DNA of 12,390 nucleotides. It comes from DASSBG01 sp965651365. Its GTDB lineage: Bacteria; Pseudomonadota; Gammaproteobacteria; Xanthomonadales; Rhodanobacteraceae. The notes under the pieces are model-generated. The model worked only from the letters and a program-made list of their open reading frames with translations, was not told the origin of the DNA and did no database searches. Location of the stretch: the NCBI GenBank assembly GCA_965651365.1, contig CBFGSA010000082.1:1-12390 (forward strand), written 5' to 3'. The first letter of the stretch is position 1, and every line of letters begins with the position of its first letter. Of the stretch, positions 7,331 through 12,390 are shown piece by piece. The position numbers and the translations under genes were made by a program.

Positions 7331-9016
7331 TTGAGCGAGCATTACCGAAAACTGGTCGCCGACGTCGCGATGGACAATGTGCGCGCGGCCGAGTCCGGCT
7401 GGGAGCGTGAATTGCTGGACGCTCTGGAGCGGGTGCCGATGGCGATGCCGTCGAAGGCGGCGTCGGATCTGTGCGATGTGCTTGAACGCATGCTGAAGCG
7501 CCATGGCGACGGGGCTCAACGCCTGCAGGTGCTGGCCAGCGTGCAGCGCCTGGCACAGCCTCTGCTGGATGGCCTGTACCGCCAGATCATGGCCGAAAGC
7601 CATCCCTTGCCGGTGTCCAAGGCGGACCTGGCGCGCCGCGTACTGAAGATGCGCAGCCTGCAGGCGCGCAACACCTGCATGGCCGTGTGGGAGCTGGCTG
7701 CAGACAACGGCAAAATGCCCCTGTTCGGGCGCGGACGTGTTGTTCGCTCCATCAATGAAGCCCTGCTGCTGACGCGGGACGTGCTGGAGCTTTCCTATCT
7801 GCAGTACCGGGAACCGCCCCACGGCACCTGGCTGCGACTGCATGCTCTGTATGGATTCGCCAACGAAGGCGGCATTGCCATGCGCGGCTGCGAGCTGGCC
7901 GACGAGCCGGGCAAGGCCAGTGCGCGGCAGCGCTACGCCCAGTCCTTGCTGCTGGCGTTGGGCAACCCCTGGGGTCTGCAGCGCAGTGAGCTGGTGCAGG
8001 CGGTGGCCATCAGCCGGGCGCTGGCCGATGCGGTACGCTTTGATGCCGGGCAAGGTGGCATTGCCGTGCATGCATCGGGTGCCGATTCCGGTCCCGGCAA
8101 TCCGGCACCGGACAGCAAGGCTGCGGCGGATGTCACGATGATCGATCCTGCCCCGGCCTGGGAATTGCTGGACCAGCAGTTGTCGTGGGCCGCAGCGGAT
8201 GCCCAGCTCATCAGCATCGGCGATGGCCTGGGTGGCCAGATCGAGGCGCGCCGCAACATGCTGGCGCGGATGTCGCAGGCCTGGCGGGGGCAGTCGCGCC
8301 GCGGGCATGATCGCGTCGGTGCGCGGCATGTGATGACGGTGCTGGCGGGCATGAGCGCCGTGCATCAGGCCATGGCCGGCGGCGAGGACTTCGATGCCTT
8401 CCGTGAGCGCGTTGCCGGTGGAGATGTCGCCGCCAGCGTGGCCGGCAATGCCGCGGCCTGGTTGAGCGGCCACGCAGTTTCGGCGCCGGTGCATGTGGAA
8501 ACCCGGGTGCTGGACCAGTCTCCAGGCGGCTACCGCCTGCTGTGGCCGGAGGGCCATGGTCGCCGGGTTCGGATCGGCGAGCTGGTGGGCCTGATGCCGG
8601 GCTCGGTCGAAAGCAATCGCGACCAGGATGACAATTCCCTGCTGATGCTGGGCGTTCTGCGTTGGCTGCGCAGCGCCGAGCCCGGCCAGTTGGCCGTTGG
8701 CGTGGAGTTGCTGTCACGCCAGCCGCGACCGGCCCTGGTACGGGTGCTGGATGGCGGCAGTCGGCGCGGTCCGATCGCGCGCGGCCTGTTGCTGGATACT
8801 GCTGATGCTGGCGTGGAGCTCATTGTCGCCCAGCTTCGCGACCGGCAGGTGAGCGGCGTTGAGGTGAGCGTGCCGCCGGACGAAGGCGCACCGGAAAGCA
8901 GGTCCATGCGCCGGAAGAAATTCGCCATTTCGCACGTGCACGAGTTCAGTCCAGCCTACTATCGCGTATCCTTGTCGGGTCAAGAACCAGAGAATTCGCA
9001 GCTCCCGGCCTCATGA
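7331..9016 (+). CDS. Uncharacterised 561-aa protein, possible PilZ-like C-terminal domain
   Basis: I do not recognise a characterised function. The start is inferred to be TTG at 7331 because AAGGA (7320-7324) lies 6 nt upstream; the open frame extends further 5' but overlaps the preceding gene and reads as low-complexity Arg/Pro/Gly. Residues 1-235 look helical and charged, with LLLALGNPWGLQRSEL (206-221). Residues 236-270 form a Gly/Ala/Pro/Asp linker. A second helical part (about 275-380) follows, and then a beta-rich region (about 388-500) with GRRVRIGELVGLMPG, GVLRWLR and LAVGVELLSR. That last pattern recalls PilZ-like domains of cyclic-di-GMP-linked proteins, but the classical RxxxR and D/NxSxxG pair is not clearly intact. 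No signal peptide or membrane segment is seen, so it is probably cytoplasmic. Its stop overlaps the ispG start by ATGA, so translation is probably coupled. Confidence 0.72.
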   Translation: MSEHYRKLVADVAMDNVRAAESGWERELLDALERVPMAMPSKAASDLCDVLERMLKRHGDGAQRLQVLASVQRLAQPLLDGLYRQIMAESHPLPVSKADLARRVLKMRSLQARNTCMAVWELAADNGKMPLFGRGRVVRSINEALLLTRDVLELSYLQYREPPHGTWLRLHALYGFANEGGIAMRGCELADEPGKASARQRYAQSLLLALGNPWGLQRSELVQAVAISRALADAVRFDAGQGGIAVHASGADSGPGNPAPDSKAAADVTMIDPAPAWELLDQQLSWAAADAQLISIGDGLGGQIEARRNMLARMSQAWRGQSRRGHDRVGARHVMTVLAGMSAVHQAMAGGEDFDAFRERVAGGDVAASVAGNAAAWLSGHAVSAPVHVETRVLDQSPGGYRLLWPEGHGRRVRIGELVGLMPGSVESNRDQDDNSLLMLGVLRWLRSAEPGQLAVGVELLSRQPRPALVRVLDGGSRRGPIARGLLLDTADAGVELIVAQLRDRQVSGVEVSVPPDEGAPESRSMRRKKFAISHVHEFSPAYYRVSLSGQEPENSQLPAS

Positions 9017-10269
9017 TCGAAGCACAAACCGAATCCGCAGCGCCCACTGTCAGGGGACGCCGCTACAGCGTGCCCGTTGAAATCGGTGGTGTGCGCGTTG
9101 GTGGCGATGCACCCGTCGTGGTGCAGTCGATGACCAATACCGACACCGAGGACGTTGACTCGACCGCGCGTCAGGTGGCCGAACTGGCGCGCGCCGGCTC
9201 CGAGCTGGTGCGCATCACGGTCAACACGCGCGCGGCTGCCGCGGCCGTGCCGCGCATTCGCGACAAGCTCGACATGATGTCGGTGGCGGTGCCACTGGTG
9301 GGCGACTTCCACTACAACGGCCACCAGTTGCTGGCCGCCGAGCCGGCCTGTGCCGAGGCGCTGGCCAAGTACCGCATCAATCCGGGCAACGTGGGATTCG
9401 GCAAGAAGAAGGACAGCCAGTTCTCGGCCATCGTCGATCTGGCCATCCGCAACAACAAGGCCGTGCGCATCGGCGCCAACTGGGGCTCGCTGGACCAGAA
9501 GCTGCTGGCCCGCCTGATGGACGAAAACCACGAGCGGGCCACGCCCTGGGATGCGGCGCGGGTTGGCCGCGAGGCGCTGATCCGCTCGGCGCTGGACTCG
9601 GCCGCGCGGGCCGAAGAGCTTGGCCTGGCCCGCAACCGGATCGTGCTCTCGTGCAAGGTGTCGGGCGTGCAGGAGCTGATTGCCGTGTATCGCGATCTGG
9701 CTGCGCGCTGCGACTACGCCCTGCATCTGGGCCTGACCGAGGCCGGCATGGGCTCGAAGGGCATCGTCGCCTCGACCGCGGCGCTGGCCGTGCTGCTGCA
9801 GGAAGGCATCGGCGATACCATCCGCATCTCGCTGACGCCCGAACCGGGTCAGGCGCGCACGGCGGAGGTGGTGGTGGCGCAGGAGCTCTTGCAGACCATG
9901 GGTCTGCGCGCCTTCACCCCGCTGGTCACCGCCTGCCCGGGCTGCGGCCGCACCACCAGCAGCTTCTTCCAGGTGCTGGCCAAGACCGTGCAGGATCATG
10001 TGCGCCAGCGCATGCCCGAATGGCGCCTGCAGTACGATGGCGTGGAAAACCTGACCCTGGCGGTGATGGGCTGCGTGGTCAACGGCCCCGGTGAATCGCG
10101 TCACGCCAATATCGGCATCTCGCTGCCAGGTACCGGCGAGGCACCGGCGGCGCCGGTGTACGTGGACGGCGAGAAGACCGTGACCCTGCGCGGCGAGAAC
10201 ATTGCCGAGGAATTCGTCGGCCTGATCGAGGACTACGTCGGCAGTCACTACCCCGCGCACGGCGGATAG
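9013..10269 (+). CDS. ispG: 4-hydroxy-3-methylbut-2-enyl diphosphate synthase
   Basis: A 418-aa IspG (GcpE), the penultimate enzyme of the MEP isoprenoid pathway. It reductively converts 2-C-methyl-D-erythritol 2,4-cyclodiphosphate to HMBPP using a [4Fe-4S] cluster. The TIM-barrel part includes VVVQSMTNTDT (36-46), LVGDFHYNGH and RINPGNVGFGKK. Cluster ligands are C308 and C311 in ACPGCGRTTSSFF and C354 in MGCVVNGPGE, with E361 as the usual fourth ligand. It is about 45 residues longer than the E. coli enzyme, matching a long form seen in many beta- and gammaproteobacteria. The ATG overlaps the stop of the upstream gene (ATGA, 9013-9016). The usual gammaproteobacterial neighbours (rodZ upstream, hisS downstream) are absent here. 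Confidence 0.97.
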   Translation: MIEAQTESAAPTVRGRRYSVPVEIGGVRVGGDAPVVVQSMTNTDTEDVDSTARQVAELARAGSELVRITVNTRAAAAAVPRIRDKLDMMSVAVPLVGDFHYNGHQLLAAEPACAEALAKYRINPGNVGFGKKKDSQFSAIVDLAIRNNKAVRIGANWGSLDQKLLARLMDENHERATPWDAARVGREALIRSALDSAARAEELGLARNRIVLSCKVSGVQELIAVYRDLAARCDYALHLGLTEAGMGSKGIVASTAALAVLLQEGIGDTIRISLTPEPGQARTAEVVVAQELLQTMGLRAFTPLVTACPGCGRTTSSFFQVLAKTVQDHVRQRMPEWRLQYDGVENLTLAVMGCVVNGPGESRHANIGISLPGTGEAPAAPVYVDGEKTVTLRGENIAEEFVGLIEDYVGSHYPAHGG

Positions 10270-10271
10270 CC

Positions 10272-10871
10272 GTGAGCAAGCGCTACGATCGCAGCTACTT
10301 CGAGCGCTGGTACCGCGATCCGTCAACGCGGGTTGCCGACCGCGGCGAACTGGAGCGCAAGGTCAGCATGCTGGTATCACTGGCCGAGTATTTTCTGGGC
10401 CATCCCGTGCAACGGATTCTTGACATCGGCTGTGGTGAGGGCAACTGGCGGGCGCCGCTGCTGCGGCATTTGCCGGATGCCGACTATCTGGGGCTCGATC
10501 CCAGCGAGTACGTGGTCGAGCGTTTCGGGCGCCGTCGCAACATCCACCGCATGGACTTTGCCCAGCTGGCCGAGCAGCGTTTCAGTGCGCCGTTCGATCT
10601 CGTCATTTGCGCCAACGTGCTGCAGTACCTTGATGCGACGGAGATTCGCGCCGGGCTGTCCGGCTTCGATGAACTGCTGAATGGCGTGGCCTTCATGGAA
10701 ACCTATGCCCGCGGTGATCAGGTCGAGGGTGACCGTGATGGTTTTCGCGCCCGCAACGCAAGCTGGTATCGCCAGGCATTCGAGCAGGCCGGCCTGCGCC
10801 AATGCGGGCCGCACACGTGGCTGAGCGCCTGCATCGTGCCCGAGCTGAGTGCGCTGGAAATCCTGCGCTGA
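10272..10871 (+). CDS. Class I SAM-dependent methyltransferase
   Basis: A 199-aa protein with a compact Rossmann methyltransferase core. Motif I is ILDIGCGEGNW (49-59), the acidic end of strand 2 is YLGLDPSE (72-79, D76 expected to contact the ribose), and FDLVICANVLQYL (108-120) corresponds to motif IV and following. The N-terminus begins SKRYDRSYFERWYRDP, a pattern common in small uncharacterised bacterial methyltransferases. The substrate is unknown; a small molecule is as likely as a macromolecule. The start is GTG at 10272, only 2 bp after the ispG stop, so it is probably cotranslated within the same operon. A Shine-Dalgarno sequence is not obvious, consistent with coupling. Confidence 0.85.
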   Translation: MSKRYDRSYFERWYRDPSTRVADRGELERKVSMLVSLAEYFLGHPVQRILDIGCGEGNWRAPLLRHLPDADYLGLDPSEYVVERFGRRRNIHRMDFAQLAEQRFSAPFDLVICANVLQYLDATEIRAGLSGFDELLNGVAFMETYARGDQVEGDRDGFRARNASWYRQAFEQAGLRQCGPHTWLSACIVPELSALEILR

Positions 10872-10877
10872 AGTGCG

Positions 10878-11336
10878 CTAAACGGACGCCGCGTTGGAGG
10901 CCTGGGCCGGTTGCATCAGATGCACGACGCCGACCGGGGCGTAGTAGCGCGCGTAGATCGGGTGCAGTCTTTTCAGTGCCTCGCCAATCCGCTGCATGGT
11001 TTCGTGATCGCGAGCGTGGGCAAACAAAAAGGCACCACCGCGACGCGCCAGTGCCAGATCTTCGTCAATGTAGTTGGCCTCGGTACCGATGATGCGTGCG
11101 ATTTGCACCTTGATATCGTCCAGCCAGCTGGCATCCTTCTGACTTTCGACCTGGTTGACCACGAAGTTTCCGTCAGCGGCGCGCACCTCGTCGGCGGCGA
11201 AGCCGGCATTGCTCAATGCCTGTTCCGCCTGTTCGGCGTGTGCCAGGGTGTCGAAACCGGCAACGACGTAATGGGTGGGGTAGAACACGCCGAAGCTGCT
11301 GTCCGCTTCCTTGAAAAAATCCCAACGCTTGTGCAT
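10878..11336 (-). CDS. Hypothetical protein, 152 aa
   Basis: No function recognised. The start is placed at ATG 11336 because GGAG lies 7 nt upstream; an open frame from 11360 would add 8 residues without such a site. The protein shows two beta-alpha style repeats. THYVVAGFDTLAHAEQA (21-37) leads into a helix, and GGAFLFAHARDHETMQ (100-115) leads into another, ending with a strand YYAPVGVVHLM (131-141). This suggests a small soluble alpha/beta (ferredoxin-like) fold, perhaps akin to small stress-protein families, but that is a guess from pattern only. It has no signal peptide or membrane segment. It converges on the methyltransferase gene with only 6 bp between the stop codons and no terminator hairpin there. 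Confidence 0.65.
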   Translation of the reverse strand: MHKRWDFFKEADSSFGVFYPTHYVVAGFDTLAHAEQAEQALSNAGFAADEVRAADGNFVVNQVESQKDASWLDDIKVQIARIIGTEANYIDEDLALARRGGAFLFAHARDHETMQRIGEALKRLHPIYARYYAPVGVVHLMQPAQASNAASV

Positions 11337-11409
11337 TTCCAGACTCCGCTTTGTAACCACTCTCCACCCTACGCCACGAAGCTGAATCGCAGCGAAGCCG
11401 TGATCTGGA

Positions 11410-11753
11410 CTACGCCTTGGCTGCCGTCGCGAAAGGATTGGGGTAGTCGGCTCCGCCCAGTTCCAGTTCAGTCACACCTTGCGCCTGGCCCATGGGTCCG
11501 AAGCGTCGTTCGACCATGCGTCCGTGGCCGTGGTGATCGACCAGAATCAGGCTGCTGGCACGGGTGCCGTAGTCCTGGCCGCGGATGAAGGCAGCCGACA
11601 GGCGCCGTTCCACTTCCAGGCCAACACCCGTATCGGGAAGAACCTCATCGGGCCATTCGGTATCGTCGGCCGCGCATGAAATGCGTCGCGATTGCCGAGC
11701 GAGACCAGCTTCCAGCGCGGATACGCAGCCCAGGCAAAGGCAATCAGGCACAT
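11410..11753 (-). pseudogene. NRDE/TANGO2-family protein remnant with internal deletion and frame change
   Basis: Two pieces of one gene are read in different frames. From ATG 11753, 30 codons give MCLIAFAWAAYPRWKLVSLG followed by NRDAFHARPT, the typical N-terminus of NRDE (TANGO2-like) proteins, though the name-giving NRDE is NRDA here. The reading then makes sense only in another frame, from about 11673 to 11410. That part contains LPDTGVGLEVERRLSAAF, YGTRASSLILVD and MVERRFGPMGQAQG, the typical C-terminus. The family is about 250 aa, whereas only about 115 codons remain, so roughly the middle half is missing. The switch falls at 11664-11673, where GCGGCCGAC can be read in both frames. The remaining length (344 nt) is not a multiple of three. 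A functional product is unlikely. Confidence 0.82.
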
Positions 11754-11759
11754 GGTGGC

Positions 11760-11765
11760 ATTATC
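11760..11765 (-). promoter_or_regulatory. Putative extended -10 box before the NRDE remnant
   Basis: GATAAT on the minus strand, preceded by TGC (an extended -10 pattern), ends 6 nt (GCCACC) before the ATG at 11753. No convincing -35 is seen, and no Shine-Dalgarno sequence precedes the ATG. The spacing is the same as for the phospholipase D gene and would give a leaderless or near-leaderless transcript. Confidence 0.3.
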
Positions 11766-11877
11766 GCAGACCGAGCATGATCCGGCCGGCTCTATCGGTC
11801 GCGCGAAACCATGCTATACCTGATTTCGTCCACGGTGGCAGCCCAGTTCCGAATCGAGGGCGGCGCGCACGCTCGTC

Positions 11878-11897
11878 GCTCCCGCGAAGACGGGAGC
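11878..11897. repeat. REP-like palindrome, short unit
   Basis: GCTCCCG (11878-11884) and CGGGAGC (11891-11897) form a perfect 7-bp stem around CGAAGA. The form is that of the dispersed TCCCGCGAA...CGGGA elements common in intergenic DNA of Xanthomonadales and related bacteria. The 5' neighbour CGTC (11874-11877) is also found before the second palindrome (11945-11948), supporting a common element type. Confidence 0.6.
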
Positions 11898-11948
11898 CCA
11901 GTGCCTTTTCCTGCCCTGATTGGCGCTGTTCCTCGGCAATACCACGTC

Positions 11949-11982
11949 ATTCCGGGGCCACGCGCAGCGTGGAACCCGGAAT
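11949..11982. repeat. REP-like palindrome, long unit
   Basis: ATTCCGGG (11949-11956) pairs with CCCGGAAT (11975-11982). An inner stem, CCACGC (11958-11963) with GCGTGG (11967-11972), closes a GCA loop. It is preceded by CGTC, and the whole resembles the CGTCATTCCGGG...CCCGGAATCC intergenic elements dispersed in many proteobacterial genomes. Such elements may act as transcript 3' stem-loops or transposase (RAYT) substrates; no RAYT gene is in the window. Confidence 0.65.
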
Positions 11983-12016
11983 CCACCCGGTTGCGAGGAA
12001 GTGATGGCGAATTCTG

Positions 12017-12241
12017 TTGGCCACCGACTTCCTGCGCAATGTGGTGCTTTTCGACGCCATTCTGCTCTGGGTCACTGTTCTGTACGCGGTCAGTCGCCGC
12101 CGCGACCACGCCGCCGGCACCGCATGCCCGGCTGGCGCACTGGCCAGCGACATTGCTGCAATTGCCGCCGGCGTCATCCTGCGGGCAGCCTTCGCCTTCT
12201 GGGTCCACACCTGGCTGATCGGGGTAAATCCGCTGGCCTGA
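12017..12241 (+). CDS. Possible small two-segment membrane protein (may be frameshifted)
   Basis: A 74-codon frame from TTG 12017, with an in-frame stop just upstream at 12002-12004. It encodes two hydrophobic stretches, VVLFDAILLWVTVLYAV (about 9-25) and a second from about 44 to 71 including AAIAAGVILRAAFAFW. A basic SRRRD segment separates them, as in a small two-helix inner-membrane protein. Third codon positions are mostly G or C, as in the real genes here, supporting coding history. The TTG lacks a well-spaced ribosome binding site. An ATG at 12004 with AGGA 4 nt upstream is out of frame by one base, so a one-base indel may separate start and body. No homologue is recognised. Confidence 0.35.
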   Translation: MATDFLRNVVLFDAILLWVTVLYAVSRRRDHAAGTACPAGALASDIAAIAAGVILRAAFAFWVHTWLIGVNPLA

Positions 12242-12390
12242 GCAGGCCGTTGCGGGCGCCTTGCCCCGGGGCTCCCCAGCCGCTGAACAACAGACGCCGA
12301 CTGCATTTTCATATACAGAATTGGTAGCCTGAGCGGGCGCGGTACATCTGGGCCGGGCGCTGCGGGCCACGCTGGAACTGGCCTTCGATC

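Larger units (their letters stand above)
11754..12390. other. 637-bp region without a secure gene
   Basis: This stretch follows the start of the NRDE remnant and runs to the right edge. It holds a possible minus-strand promoter for the remnant, two REP-like palindromes (11878-11897, 11949-11982) and one short reading frame with coding-like base use (12017-12241). From 12242 to the edge I see no start codon with a ribosome binding site, no tRNA and no clear terminator. The longer open frames across it on either strand translate the palindromes and show no family features. Confidence 0.6.

Noticed and set aside
4425..7556. A 1043-codon minus-strand open frame opposite the acetyl-CoA hydrolase/transferase gene
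   Set aside because: The length is striking, but the frame spans three real genes and the divergent intergenic region. Its translation is Arg/Ala/Gln/His-rich with no domain, and the opposite strand encodes conserved motifs throughout.
7208..8557. A 449-codon minus-strand open frame opposite the uncharacterised gene
   Set aside because: Considered because the plus-strand gene is itself unrecognised. The plus frame has a good ribosome binding site, an ATGA coupling to ispG and a plausible domain order, while the minus frame is His/Arg/Gln-rich low complexity.
8980..10326. A 448-codon minus-strand open frame opposite ispG
   Set aside because: It mirrors the ispG boundaries and has no recognisable features. 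The plus strand has all IspG cluster ligands.
10872..10877. Bidirectional terminator between the convergent methyltransferase and hypothetical genes
   Set aside because: Only 6 bp separate the stop codons and no stem-loop with T tracts was found there or just inside either gene.
11792..12370. A 192-codon minus-strand open frame across the right-end region
   Set aside because: It translates through both REP-like palindromes and has no hydrophobic core pattern or motif.
1..12390. CRISPR arrays, tRNA or rRNA genes, integrases, transposases, toxin-antitoxin pairs
   Set aside because: No regularly spaced direct repeats, no cloverleaf-like segment and no characteristic protein motifs were seen on either strand.

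Overview
This GC-rich, densely packed bacterial segment reads as a proteobacterial chromosome. The gene repertoire suggests a gammaproteobacterium of the Xanthomonadales/Lysobacterales type: a long-form IspG, an XseA, a ClsB-like phospholipase D and REP-like palindromes. The taxonomic call is an inference from gene content and protein style, and no rRNA or other marker is present. Starts are mixed (ATG, GTG, TTG). Most genes are metabolic or housekeeping. I see no defence island, integrase, transposase, CRISPR array, tRNA or rRNA.

Layout. Minus strand, 1-5005, contains four genes transcribed right to left. They are a ClsB-like phospholipase D/cardiolipin synthase (3578-5005), the exonuclease VII large subunit xseA (2251-3585, overlapping the former by 8 bp), an acetolactate-synthase-like thiamine diphosphate enzyme (448-2103), and the first 114 codons of an aldehyde dehydrogenase running off the left edge (1-343). 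The last two look like a metabolic pair acting on 2-oxo acids and aldehydes. A divergent intergenic region of about 100 bp (5006-5102) then separates this block from a plus-strand block. That block holds an acetyl-CoA hydrolase/transferase family protein (5103-7292), an unrecognised 561-aa protein with a possible PilZ-like C-terminal domain (7331-9016), ispG of the non-mevalonate isoprenoid pathway (9013-10269, overlapping the previous gene by ATGA) and a small class I SAM methyltransferase (10272-10871, 2 bp after ispG). The last three are tightly coupled and probably cotranscribed.

The right end is degenerate. A small conserved-looking hypothetical protein (10878-11336, minus) converges on the methyltransferase with only 6 bp between them. 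Next comes a minus-strand remnant of an NRDE/TANGO2-family gene (11410-11753) whose middle has been deleted. After that lie about 640 bp with two REP-like palindromes (11878-11897 and 11949-11982) and a short two-hydrophobic-segment reading frame (12017-12241) that may itself be frameshifted.

The most useful second looks are the NRDE deletion remnant, the uncharacterised gene translationally coupled to ispG, two putative -10 boxes placed 6 nt before an ATG (possible leaderless transcripts), and the small membrane ORF next to the REP elements. I found no convincing evidence for a wholly new biological system.
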